A stretch of DNA of 64,000 bases from Rhynchospora pubera (Eukaryota > Streptophyta > Magnoliopsida > Poales > Cyperaceae): assembly GCA_028095005.1 (NCBI GenBank), contig CM051459.1, positions 15,114,699-15,178,698 on the forward strand, in the 5' to 3' direction. Made by a program: the position numbers and the translations under genes. The notes beneath the pieces are model-generated. The model saw only the letters and a list, made by a program, of their open reading frames with translations. It was not told where the DNA came from and did no database searches. This document shows, piece after piece, positions 1-12,152 of the stretch (positions within the stretch are counted from its first letter, which is position 1; every line of letters starts with the position of its first letter).

Positions 1-156
1 GTTAAATTAGCAGTAAATTCTCAATGTTAGCAAGAAATTTATCACATTCAAGTACACATCCGTCTATGTGGAAGTATCTGAAATATGAGATGCTAGAGTT
101 CAGCATCCTTGAATCAAAACATGACTAATATGGCAAGAGAAGTAAGAAACACAGAC

Positions 157-3100
157 CTTGTGCAGAGAACATCCTGGTGTAGAGAGCCTTGGCATTCTTG
201 GCACTGAGTCCATAGTCTTCCAAATAGCAACTCTAATTCTGACACTGTTTTGCAAATATATCAATAAATACGCATAGGACCAAACTACCTTAGGGTTAAG
301 ATGTTTTCTTATTTGTTATTTTAATTTTTCCACGCTTTCTGTAACAGCAATGTAGATATGCGCGATACTTTTTTTATGTAACTAGCAAACGAGCTCACCC
401 GATTATGTGGGAATAAGAAAGGAAATTTGAGATGATTTTATTAGATGGCGATTTTGGTATTTTTTTTTTCTTTCCTTTACTATGTGCACAAATTAAGAAA
501 GAATAGTAAATGAAACAACCATCTGAGCAGATGTTAAACAATTGCATTGGGTAAATAATTGTTTGCTCCTTTGGGTTCAAATTTTAGATAGACCTTTAGA
601 TTTGTGCTTTTATAAGTAGTAAAGATGAAAATTTGCATGATGGTGATCATCGCCATGCCTTCAAAGGAAAAACCATTAATACGAAAATACAAGAAAGCTC
701 AAAGTACCATCGCTTAAAAAGGCCAATTTGCTTTTCACTTGGACAAGAAAAGGAAAAGAAAGTTACCATTTGCCACCGTCTTGCAATAAAACTCTGCTTC
801 TCTTCCTTTGCAATGTGAACAGAGCGTTCGGTTTGAGCCACTGACGTGACCAAAATGTAACCCAGATAATAATTAATGGAAATAAATACGGATCAGTTCA
901 GTTAGATAGAAGGACACTACAGAAAGAAGAGGTGCAAAGCAAATGCAAGTTTCGGATCACCTGATAACAGCTTTGCATCCAAGGCAGCTAAGTTGTTTTT
1001 TTGCAAATTTCATAATCCCACTATTTGAAGGAGTTGACATTGAAACGGCTCTAGTGTGGCTTCCATGAAAAAGATCCTTGTGTGGATCTTCTAGAATTGG
1101 ACCGAAAATTCTTTCAAGAGGCTAGAGTTGTTTACACAGTGTCATTAATTAGGATATGCTTCATAATTTTATATATAAAAAGCAACAAACTAAGCAAACA
1201 ATACACATACTTTACTGATTTGATTTTCAAGGTAATACTGAGAATCTATCGGGATGTTATTCTCTAGCACATAGATCGGATCTTCTGCCCTTTCATAAGC
1301 CTGTGTATCAAGGACAATTTTAATTTGCAAAAAGTACGGATTATAAAATGGAATTGCAAAAGATCACTTTTTGGGAAAGTGTGAATAAAGAAACTCCGAC
1401 CATACCTTGGCCCCTTTAGCAGCAGTGACAATTACATAAGGGACACGATCTCCAACATTGGGTGCAGTTGAAGCAACCCTCTGTTTGACGAGAGAAACAT
1501 TTCAAATCAATTTCACCCTATTGATTTTCAGTTCAAAATTATAAAGTGATACTTCCCTGAACTAACAAGTGAGAAAAATTGTCTAATACATAGGCCTAAT
1601 CATACTATTTCGGTATTTCCTATTAAATAACTGCTTCGACACAATATTATCTTCGTAAGTTTCTTGTCGAAGTAATTATGCTTATTAAAGTTTTGAAAGA
1701 GAGATCAATATCGAGTTTGTACCTTTTGCAGGCGTTTAGCAAGTTCACCGTGTGCAGTCTTCACTGCGTAGTCGTCTGCTGTTTTTGTTAGACCCTGCAG
1801 TATAATGACAGTGACTACATTATACCAAAATCAGAAATATCGATTAAGATCCTTTTACATATCTCAAAATAAAAGTCTCGCCTTTGTTATGACCAAGAGA
1901 GACAAGTCTATCCGATTTTTCAAAATATCAGAAATGGTATTTTTCACATACTGTACTGCACTCGGTACGTCTCTGTCAACTAGTATCTTGTAAAGGCACT
2001 CGGTAACCAAATTCTTCACCAATAAACAGTTGTCCCTTCTGACTGTTTCTATGCCTGAGCACCAAAACAGATAGATTATAATTTCATTTATTTGATGTTC
2101 ATTATACTCCTTGCGAGTCAGACATAAGTGCTCTGCATTTGCATATATAACATGTTTTTTCATATTTGTAGCCAAAATAGAAAATATTTTGGCAATAACA
2201 AAATTCACAACCATTTTATGTATTGAAATGGAACAACAGTAGTCTGTCAAATATTAAATATATTTTAGACCATTTAGGTTTCCATCCGAGCAGCTCAACT
2301 GAACTGAACTCAAGCAACTTGTGTATTTCCTGATTGCCTAGGGTAGTGGCTGACTTCGCCTCCACTTTTCTATTAGGGTATAAACTATACTTTTTGAGAT
2401 GTGCGTGTCATTTGCAAATAAAAGTAAGACATGGACTCTTAGTTCCATATCCCGATATTGACACTAACAGCTTAGCTCTTACCCTTGGTGTCCATCTTGT
2501 CAAACTTCTCTGGATTAGTCCAGTACAGACCAGCATATCTTTTCTTGCTAATTAGTAGATAGGGAAAATATACCTTCTCAAACTCCAATTTGATGGGCTT
2601 CAAAGAGGTAAAAAGAATTAGAGTTATTACGGTAAAATAAGGTTATTTAGAATTTTGGGAAAAAGAAAATATTAAATTACAATTCATATAGAATTGAAGG
2701 CGCCCTTCCAACGAAATCTGAACATATGGAAAACTAAACAGTAGATTGTTATACTATAATTTTCAGCAAAAGCCTGCATCTATTTATTTGCATTATGCAC
2801 ATAGTGAATTAATCTTTCCTGGCGTACCTGAAGCTTGCAATTGCAGAATTGCCGCAAAAGAATTTTGTGTAATATTCAATGTTTTACTTCAAGGGCGTAC
2901 CTTAGTAAATGTACCACTGATTGAGTCTGCAGCTTCCTTTCCTAATTTCATGGCAGCATCTACAGTTTGCACTCCGAATTGTACCATCACAGAATCCGTA
3001 TCTCCATAAATAACCTAACAAAATTCGTGATCAATATCTCACTCATAAGTAACTTAAGAAATTATTCTTGTAATCCTTACCTCTGCATTGTGCTCATATC

Positions 3101-6100
3101 CTGCCATAGTGGTGAACTTCTCTTCCACAATTTTCTTTGCATGTTTAATCATCTCTCTACCTGAAATGATGAAGTAAAACAAATAATCAGAGCATGTATT
3201 TTCTGGTCTTGGGCATCAATTTTTTTTTCTTTAAAATTTTAATTACCATAGCTTGTAACACTAGAAGAGATTTCCAGGCACGGCAGTTGACCAACTGTTG
3301 CTCCAGTGAAGCCATAAACTGAGTTTGCACTTATCTACACAAAAGAACAATTAGTATTTTTGACTCCTCAAATAGTACAAATAAAAAAAAAAATGATTAC
3401 TTTCAGGGCCAACTGGCGACTATCGAGAACAGCTCGCTCAAAAGGATCTTTTGCTTCCTAAACAGGTACGGGGAACAAAAAGATAGGAATCATAAGTTAA
3501 GAATTACAAAATTGCATATTAACTATATTCATTTATCATTGCATACCTTCAAATCTGCTTTGGCCCTTTTACGGGCGGCAATTAGTTCTTCCAGAATTTC
3601 AGGGAGTATGCCCTAGAATGAAATGGAAAATTATCCAATCACATTAGATCTTCCCAGATGTAAATTAGAGTAAAGAAAATATGCATTATTTACCTTTTGC
3701 ACGTCAGGTTTGACAAATGTTTCATCAGAAGGGGCTTTATGAACACTTTCAGGTGGTAGGTTTAGCTTTCGAGCATCCTCTGGTGTGACCTTAACATAAA
3801 AGCAGTTTCAGTGAATAAATTGGATATGCTTAACAGAATTAAATTAAATTAAGAATAAAGTTGTAGAATTACTTACAAGGGTACAATAACATAAATTATA
3901 AGCCATCATAATGGAAGGATACAATGAAGCAAAATCAAGAGTAGCGATAGGCTTCTCATAAAATCCAGCCTTTGCCTCTAAAACCTACCAAATTTAAGTG
4001 CTAATGTTATTGCTGAGATTATCTACAAGAAATAATATTATCCCAGTATTCTTCATAGATTTAGCTAGTGGTTGACAACTACAGAATTAAAAAGAAAAGG
4101 AAGAAAAGAAAAACTTACTGTTGCTCCGTCAAAAGTGTCTGAAACAGAACCCTGACCTTTGATATTTGGTATAACAAGGTTTCTTTGTTTTGCCTTCCTC
4201 AGGAGCTGTGAGAGAACCTACAGAAATCATTTTTCTATGTCAGATTAGTAGAATAATGTACTTCTAGGTCGCCTTAAGCATAAAGTCTTATACCTTGATG
4301 CTCTGACCCCTTGATAGAAGAAATGAGATGGGGACACCAGTGACTCTTGCCATTTCAACAGAACAATATACATACATCAACTTGTCTAAGAGACGCTGTG
4401 GTAGATAAGCATCCTGGAATTGTAATATTAACAAAAACATTCACTGGTATGGAAACATTCAGAAACCGTAATGATGACAAATTGTGGAACAGGTATAATT
4501 TGATAATTAGGGTAAAGCACTTTACTTTCAAGCAATAGACAGCGAGACGTCTTCTTGTGTCAGCATTACCATTTTGAAGATCTGATATTATCGAATAGTG
4601 AACATCTTCTTTCTGCAGAAAACAGAAAGAAAATACAGAACATATTTATTCAATAATAGACAGAGAACACCAGAAAAGAAAAGCGGTTAATAATTGTATT
4701 GGAGACTGACTTGTTGTCCTAGAAAATGTGCAGACACGGAATTCAATGAGTAGGAACTAAGCTTGTAATCCCTTTGTATAGCCTACAATTTTATGCCGGA
4801 AACAAAAGAATTAAGTCATAAAGAGATAATTAATGTTCTTCTTATGAAACACTGTAGAACTTAACCTGAAGAAGATCAAATTGAACTCTCCCTTTGATTG
4901 TTATCTCTTTGCTTTTATGCACACCGTACTGCCTGGGTTAATTCCAGAACTCTATTGTGAGGAATTGAGAAACAATGGGAGTAAAAATAGATAGAATGTA
5001 ATGCTTATTAGAAAGACAAAGCCTTTGCTTAAATTTGTAGATCTTGCTTTAGGACCGCTTAGACAAAATGAGTATTAAATTTGCTACTTACCCTTGTCCT
5101 ACTAATAGCCAAAAAAAAAAAAAGACCAAGTACAAGCAACAATCCTCCAATATAATGATTTAAGCTCACAAACAAGAACAACTTATGATACTAATACTTA
5201 TAAACATTGAATAGTTCAACCAGATTTCTTCCAAGACTAAGTGAGAAGTTTCAATTTTTCATGTTACCTTGAAGAAAAAATTGTATCACGAACCCGAACT
5301 CGACTATTTCTAATCCGACCTAGGATTGGAAACTCTGCTATCTTAAGCACTTCAGCTCTCTATTAAAACAGACATAAAATAACAAGAGAAATAACACTAT
5401 TATATTGTAGACATATGCATAATAAAGTAATAATACTAATAAAGAGCTGAGAAAGTGCACCTCGAGAAGAAATGGAAGATCAAATTTGCAGATGTTGTAT
5501 CCTATTATGATATCTGGGTCAATTTCACGGATGAAATCCTACGCAGTTTCGTGAACAAATTACAACAGATTATTCTCAAAACTAAAAAGGAAATCATTCA
5601 CCAAGTAAATAACTTACCCTCCAAGCAAGTAAAACATCTCTCTCGGTGTCAAATGACATCACATCAACTCCAACTATTGGTGAACATGATTTCAGAGTCA
5701 TGACATTTTGTATTAACGGCAGGTCACAACCTTGCAGAGTCACCACATTCGCAATCTACTCAAAACATAGAAGAAAAAACCAAATAATTTAGCATAAAAT
5801 GAAAGCGATACATTTTAAAATATAATATTATAAAACTAATTAGTTAACCTGAATAACAGGATCATGAGTAGGTTCTGGAAATAGACCCTTCCGGCCTGCA
5901 CACTCTATATCGAAACTCAGAATACGAAATGGTGCCATTTTTGAGTACTCTCCGTCCGGTGCATGGCTTATCAAATCTGAGTATCTTTTAAGTGCATTTA
6001 AGGAACAAAAATTGTTTACACATATTACTGAAATGACATTTGAGAATCATATTGTGATACAGAATGGGCCAATTTGAAGAAGTGGTTTCCAAAACAAGTA

Positions 6101-8360
6101 CTGAGATCAACTGCTTGCCAGTTCAGCATCAGTCATGATCAGTACACAAACCAGTCCTTGTGCAACCTGGCAATTGTCTGTGCCCAAAAGATGGAAGTAC
6201 TGGTCAGACCAAGTCCTGTTTGAGTTTGCTAAAATTCAATATGGGGGTCTTGTAAAAGATGTGGGATTTCATTTCCTGAAGTTCCTCAGATGATTTAGTT
6301 GATATATGTGCCTCTTCAGCAAACGCTTCCAAAATGCCAATTATAGAAAAAGGATACAAGGAATCAACTTCGAGTTGACAGTAAGACAAAATCCTAGCAC
6401 TTCTCTTGTACTTGCCAGAAGGGACCTCGATCCAATTTCCACCTACTATATTACAATCTATCATGAAACGGAGTTCAAAAGGAATATTGCTTTCATATGT
6501 AACAGAACTCTTTGAACCAAGGCCATCTATTGTTATTCCCCTCTCGAGTATACCTGTAAATATAAAATAAATTGATTAAATTCATCAATTTGTGGATTTA
6601 ATTTGATATAAAATTTTCTACCTTGTCGATATTCTTTTATTACGTAGACACTCTGCTTTTCTGGTTTGACAATCTTTCCATAATGTACTATAACTTTCCA
6701 CGTCTTTAATACAATCTCTACAAAATGTCCTATCAGTTGTACAGTAGAGAAGCTCAAATGAAGCCTAAATAAAAAATTTTAAAAAAAGTTGGAAGTTTAC
6801 AGGTCTGATTCAACCAAAACGAGAGAAATTATTTTGAAGCCATGCTGGCCACGACATTAACATTAAGGGCCAATTTGGACTACCTTCCAACTTTATCTCC
6901 AACTTACCACGACAGCAACCAACCATATCTGGCAATGCAACCACTATCTTTAGAAAAGGCTGCGACTTTGGAGGCTGATAATACATGATGCTCTTCTTTT
7001 GCACTAATTCAACCCTCTTAACAAATTTCAGCACATTACTATTTCTGTATAAATCTTTCATTCTCCCCTGCGAATTAAATATATCAACACAAAAGTAGGA
7101 TGTGATGGACAGACATTATGTATGAAACAATCATGGTGTCATTAGCACAAAGTACCTCCAAGGCTTGATGGACGTGTGAGATGTCATCGGCTCCCATGCC
7201 AGGCGGACAGCTTATGTAGAAATATGGCTCAAATCCATGCACATGACAGCACACACTATGACCTGTAAAAACAACAGATTCTCACTTCTAAAAGATATTT
7301 ATACGCTTAGGGTAATAGATCATTCCCTCTACCTGTAACCCAATGGCCAGATTAACATTGAGCCTTAACAGCAAGGCTGGCAAGAAATGATAAAGAACTA
7401 TATATCGCAGCGAGGTAAAACTGCTGATAATAAGTAAGACGGCTGTATCATAAATATTTTACTGGTGAATGCTCGATCTCATCTCAGGATGTATAATATA
7501 TAAATAGATACTTTGAGACAATCTGAACTACCTTACATGAGGATCAAATCGAAGCTCTAGTGCCCTTCCCCTTGTAGTTTTGGATTAATTATTTTCTTTT
7601 TATTTTTGGTTCCTGATTAGTAAGATGAGCCCCAAGGATTCAGCATAAGGTATTTTCAGTAAAAAGGTAGGGAATAAAGAACTTCAAAATTTTAGTATCA
7701 CAAACAAAACCCTCTTTTCTAACAAACAAGAACGCTAGTGAAACTGTTAACTTTATTGACGAAAGCAAAAGTTGTTTAACGTATCACACAGACAGACCTT
7801 ATAGTTGAAATAATTTTTTGGATTGGGTAACTGAAAGGGCACAATGTTCCTACAGTTACTGAAGGTGAGGGGGGGATGTGAAATGATTACCTTCTCTGGT
7901 GACGCCAAAAATTTGAAGAATTGCAGCAGGACCTGTCCAATTAGGCAACATCTCCTTGTGACTCTCACCAATAATGTAGTCAATCTCCAGCTGCTGAAAT
8001 ACTGCATTTCCACAAACAAAATTAAACCTCAAAATCTAAAAAAAAAAAAATGAAGCAAAAAGCAAAAATACCGATGCTTTCTGACAACGACAGGTAGCTC
8101 GACGAAAGAGCAGGTCGGCTCCACTTAGAGTCTCGTGAAGAGATCGCTTCATCTCGAAGCAGTAGAAAAGCCTCTTCATCCTCTTCGTACTTCATTAGGG
8201 TTTCGTCAGGAAACACGTCCTCATCCATGACTTCCTCCTCCATGGCCTCCGGAGTTGGTGGAGTGGCAGCAGCGGAGGAGGAGGTGGTGCCCAGTTGGAA
8301 TCGCTTAACAGAGTTGGGCTTGGGTGGCGACGCGCCGCTGCGTTTCCTTCCGGAGTTCAT
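157..8360 (-). CDS. POLD1: DNA polymerase delta catalytic subunit (3' end outside window)
   Basis: Replicative family B DNA polymerase with 3'-5' proofreading, acting in the nucleus on lagging-strand synthesis and repair. I traced 29 exons with consistent phase: 8072-8360, 7891-8001, 7156-7262, 6908-7067, 6358-6553, 5849-5984, 5618-5755, 5461-5538, 5268-5359, 4866-4932, 4711-4782, 4526-4612, 4294-4413, 4119-4217, 3877-3984, 3694-3789, 3547-3612, 3401-3457, 3247-3334, 3081-3160, 2901-3014, 2483-2597, 1882-2054, 1723-1794, 1406-1480, 1211-1300, 961-1121, 767-840, 157-244. They encode about 1069 residues; the family has about 1095, so a final exon of about 27 residues lies beyond base 1. Visible motifs: Exo I FDIE (~residue 312), Exo II GYNICKFDLP, Exo III YCLKD, Pol motif A LDFASLYPSI (~600), motif B NSVYGFTG (~698), motif C YGDTDS (~752), zinc-finger CysA cysteines (~1007-1023) and the first CysB cysteines CQEC. 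Start is the ATG beginning MNSGRKRSG, followed by an acidic leader typical of plant POLD1. One intron (1797-1880 side) uses a GC donor. Confidence 0.96.
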
Positions 8361-8617
8361 AGTGCAGAGAAAGAGTTCAAAAATTCAGGGCGGGCGAGGA
8401 GAAGAGGTGGGAATCGTATCCAACCTTTTTAAATGGAGAAAATCAGTCGTATTCTAATTGTAAATATACCCTTCTATTCTTTAATATTGAAAATATACCC
8501 CTTTAATCGTAGGATATATTTACCCTTCTAATTGATTTTAATGATTTTTTAACTTGGGAAACTCAATTGTTAAGTTTTATGTCGTAAATGCCCTTGTAAC
8601 TCTCCTCTCATGAATCC
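8361..8617 (-). promoter_or_regulatory. POLD1 upstream region
   Basis: This stretch holds the 5' leader and presumably the core promoter of the minus-strand POLD1 gene. It ends at the target-site duplication of a hAT element, so POLD1 is left with about 260 bp of native upstream sequence before transposon DNA. Repeated AAATATACCC-type words at 8462-8530 resemble, in inverted orientation, sequence at 11510-11660. I see no convincing TATA box and the promoter call is inference from position. Confidence 0.35.
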
Positions 8618-8625
8618 CTGGTTAG

Positions 8626-9601
8626 CAGAGGCGGAACCAGAATTTGAATTTGAGTGGTGCAATAGCTGAAGACCAACAATAAAATTATCTAAGTCTAACT
8701 ACACATAACACATCTTTGGCACAAGGAAAAAAAAAAGCAACATAAAAAACACAAATTCAATACCAATACCCTACCTACACGCTCAACCAAAATGACAGAA
8801 AATTAAGGAGGTTTGTCTGAATGAAGAAAGTACCATACAAAATTGTAGCCTCTGGTATGAAATTGACCATCTGAGAGCACGACAGCCCCAAATAGCAAAA
8901 CCTACGCCTACAAATATAACAATCTTAGCTCATTCCAATAGCTGTTAATAGTTATTTATGCAAACATAAAAAATACCAGAGACCAAATAAGAAACAAAAA
9001 CCATTTTTATAAGCATTGTTCAACAAAAGTACAAAATATAAGTCAAATTTCTAGTACACTTGGATATTCCAACAAAAGCTAAATCTCTATTAACTTAAAG
9101 CCACGCAGGGTGCAGCCGCACAGGCACAGCACAGGCTCGGGGACCCGAATCCGCTGTAGCGCGGGACATCGTGTAGCGCGCGTACGAGCCGTCTGATCTT
9201 GATCGGACGGTTCATTTTTACGGGCCTATCAATCTATGTTACATACACGGGGCTCCCTTGTCCACTGGATCTTGATCAGACGGCTATGATGCCGCGCTAC
9301 ACGGTGTCCCGCGCGGCACCAGATCTGAATTCTAGGCTCGGAGGCTCCCTTCCCTAATTCTCTTCTGCGTTGCTATTGAAGATAACGTGAAGCGAAATTG
9401 TGATGAGAAGATAGATTTTGGAGGCCAATATGCCAAACATGGGCTTTTTGTATTACATTGATACGGCCCAAATACAGTTCTATTAAAAGCTCATGATTTC
9501 CACTTCCTATAATCATATATAGTATATATACCTAGTCATTGAACTTCTCAAATGTTGGGGGTGCCAGGCCCCCTCTCGCACCCCTACTGGCTCCGCCACT
9601 G
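8626..9601. mobile_element. non-autonomous hAT element
   Basis: A 976-bp element bounded by 15-bp terminal inverted repeats, CAGAGGCGGAACCAG on the left and, on the other strand, CAGTGGCGGAGCCAG on the right. It is flanked by a perfect 8-bp target duplication CTGGTTAG (8618-8625 and 9602-9609). An 8-bp duplication with CAG..GGCGGA termini is characteristic of the hAT superfamily. There is no transposase-like reading frame inside, so it is non-autonomous. It sits about 260 bp upstream of POLD1 and contains an internal GC-rich inverted repeat listed separately. Confidence 0.85.
9156..9318. repeat. GC-rich inverted repeat inside the hAT element
   Basis: Two arms of about 45 bp face each other. 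The left arm (about 9159-9203) and the reverse complement of the right arm (about 9268-9315) share GCGCGGGACA, CGTGTAGCGCG and the block GCCGTCTGATC. The GC content contrasts sharply with the AT-rich remainder of the element. It could be a nested MITE or a captured sequence; I see no clear duplication of its own. Confidence 0.6.
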
Positions 9602-9729
9602 CTGGTTAGCCACTTTCCAGGTTATCTAAAAAAAAAAAAACTCTCCTCTCATGAAGTCATGATACGGTTTGCCTTGGCAACGATACAGCTGTACGGTACC
9701 CATCACTATCAGATAGCCTATATATTGAT

Positions 9730-10514
9730 CGGAATTGCTTAATATCATCCTCTCTTCTGTATCATCCCCATTATCCCCAGATCAAAACACGTTAATAACT
9801 GAACGCGTCATCCCTCTCTTGTATCATCCCGTCATCCCCCATCCAAACGCATTAATCTCATCGCATCTTTATCTCTGGTCTCCTTCCTTCTTCGCTCTTT
9901 TTTTAGAAATCCAAAGGTGAGGAGAAAGCGAACCAGAGAGAAAAGGGGATGAGGACGAGCGCATCAGAGGAGAAGAGAGATAGAGAAGGAGAACAATTAT
10001 ACATTTTAACTAGAACCTTTATATATATAAGTAGAACATTTATATATATAAGTAGAACCTTTATATATATAGGTAGAACTATTATTAATATAAGTAGAAC
10101 CTTTATATATATAAGTAGAACTGTTATGAATATAAGTAGTACCTTTATATATATAAGTAGAACTGTTATGAATATAAGTAGAACTTATATATTATAAGTA
10201 GAATCATTATATATATAAGTAGATATTTTATATATATTAAGTAGAACTGTTATGTATATAAGTAGAACTGTTAAATATATCAACTATAACTATGTTCACT
10301 CCCTCTGTTTTGCTGTGTTCGCTCCCTCTCCTCTGTGTCGCTATCTTCCTTCGCTCTGTGAGACGCTAATCTGAGGGGATGATTCCAGGGGATGATGGAT
10401 GAGGATGAGGGGGATTAATTTCCGAAAATGTAATTACGTGTTTTCTAAAAATGAAAAACGCGTTTTGAGGATGATGGAAATGATAGGAATCGGAGATGAT
10501 CCTTATCAGCCCCG
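9730..10514. mobile_element. Mutator-like non-autonomous element with internal minisatellite
   Basis: A 785-bp segment flanked by a perfect 9-bp direct repeat TATATTGAT (9721-9729 and 10515-10523), the length expected of a MULE target duplication. The ends form a diverged inverted repeat: left CGGaattGcTtAatATCATC against right complement CGGggctGaTaAggATCATC (capitals match). The left arm is pyrimidine-rich and the right arm purine-rich, and the core is an AT-rich 21-bp minisatellite. No transposase is present. The call rests on the duplication and end similarity; the weak terminal repeats leave some doubt. Confidence 0.55.
10008..10290. repeat. 21-bp AT-rich minisatellite
   Basis: About 13 imperfect tandem copies of a unit close to AGTAGAACCTTTATATATA, mostly 21 bp long, with substitutions such as ACTGTTATGAATATA and length drift toward the 3' end. 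Because 21 is a multiple of 3, part of the array reads as a repeated heptapeptide (TFIYISR), which I regard as an artefact. The array forms the core of the MULE-like element around it. Confidence 0.85.
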
Positions 10515-10606
10515 TATATTGATTGATCAAATACATCTAAAAGAAAATTCTCCTCCGTTTGCCTTTCTATTTAGTGACCAGATAGCAATATTGATAGTTT
10601 ATATAG

Positions 10607-10754
10607 CTTGTGTTTGGATGAGCCTAGAAATTAGAGAATAGCTTCTTCATACTTCCAAATTTATTATAAACAATCCAAACTCTTCACAAAGTTACACACT
10701 TTTCAATACTTCTTCCCTTATTTCTCTTATTCCCACACCATCCAAACGGAGCCA
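10607..10754. mobile_element. Tourist-like MITE, diverged copy
   Basis: About 150 bp bounded by GTGTTTGGATG on the left and CATCCAAACGGAGCC on the right. The interior block from TTATTATAAACAAT through TTCACAAAGTTACACACTT is nearly identical to the MITE in COX10 intron 3 (13721-13888), so the two are members of one family. Termini of the form GGCCCCGTTTGGATG are common in Tourist/PIF-Harbinger MITEs. Confidence 0.6.
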
Positions 10755-12152
10755 TAGTTAAACGCATGTCAATGGTTTGCTCCAACCAACAATGAGTTGA
10801 TTGTTTCTAATTATATTGATTGTAATTTGATTACTGAGTGATATTAAATGAGAATTCATAAAAATAAACCAAGCATAATAGTGAAACACCGTTTTATACA
10901 TCATAATTATGATTGGATTAGTGCATTAGAAATGTTAATTAAAGTGCACAAAACAAAAATTGATTTTAATTAAGGCACGACAATTTCAAAATTGTTTGAT
11001 ATCATCTTATATTTTTTAACTAAAGCACAATAATTCTAAAACTAACCTCGATATGTATTTCTGAATTTTTATGTTATACTAACTACGTTGAACATTGCGG
11101 CAGTACATACTGACTTTGTTGAAGCCATTCTATTTTTTGAAATAAATGTCGAGATTAATTAAGAAAATGGCCTGTATATACTGGTGCAGATAAGACGAGC
11201 AAAACGAGAAAATATATAGTAGATTGGATTTTTTTTTTTTTTCCTGCTGGTGTGTTTATTGTGGAAAGAATACTGGTTGGAGGTGTTATACTGCTATACA
11301 TTAGTTCTTGGTTCCATGTAATACTGGGTCGCCAAAAACAGAAAGAACGACAAGGAGATTAATCCTTAAGCCACCGATTTGGGCCCTCATCGTTTCTTTC
11401 CTTTGCCACGATACTAGTTTTTAGCTACTGCTGTACTGAAATTAGCAAGAATATAAATCATCAAAAGGACTACAAGAGGGGCATGTTGGTCATTAGCTTT
11501 AAAAATTTATTTTTTTAAATTAAAAAATATAAAAAGTTAACCCAAAAGGGCATATAGCCATAGGATGTATGATTTGAGGGGTATATTTCCAATTTTAAGG
11601 AATGGAAGGGATATTTCCAATGAAGAAGATTAATGGGTATATAACTTATTTTTCCAAAAAAATTATACCAAATCATTAAAATTGTACATAAATAAGACAA
11701 TTATTAATAGTTAGCCAATCTGAGAACATTAATTTAAATATTGGAATTTTTAAAAAAATTTCGAAAAGTCAAAAGAATCATCATGCCGTATAGTATCAAA
11801 TAAGTAAGGAAAGATCGCGGATAAATACGATAATGTGAGGTTATACCAAAACAAGTAGAACATACCACCTTAAAATTTAAAGAACAAAATAAAATTAATT
11901 ATTAGTCTGGATGCACAATTACAATACACATATTATAATTATCGAGAAATATTTTTCCATAAAAATCAATTATATATTTTGCCGTGGCATTATCTCGAAT
12001 TTCAATCTTTTGCAGGCAGTCGCATAAATGGAATTTGCCTTTATTATTAAGGAAAAATTGGATATAACCCAGAGATACGACTCTGATGCGACTCATACGA
12101 CTCTGACTGGATATCGCCAGTTCTCGGATCGATTTAGCTCACCCTCACCGTC
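10755..12152. other. intergenic region upstream of COX10
   Basis: About 1.4 kb of AT-rich DNA with no reading frame I can support. It contains a T-run at 11229-11243 and, at 11510-11660, a block that resembles the reverse complement of 8440-8530. The COX10 promoter and leader presumably lie in its last few hundred bases, but I see no decisive element. Confidence 0.5.

Noticed and set aside
1..156. Search for the last POLD1 exon (YRRMKA-like tail)
   Set aside because: No matching codons occur in any frame of this stretch, so the exon must lie outside the window and was not invented.
9949..10197. Plus-strand frame with repeated heptapeptide TFIYISR
   Set aside because: It is a by-product of the 21-bp minisatellite period being a multiple of three.
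10008..10290. Possible CRISPR-like array of regularly spaced repeats
   Set aside because: Units are contiguous with no unique spacers, and the genome is plant nuclear.
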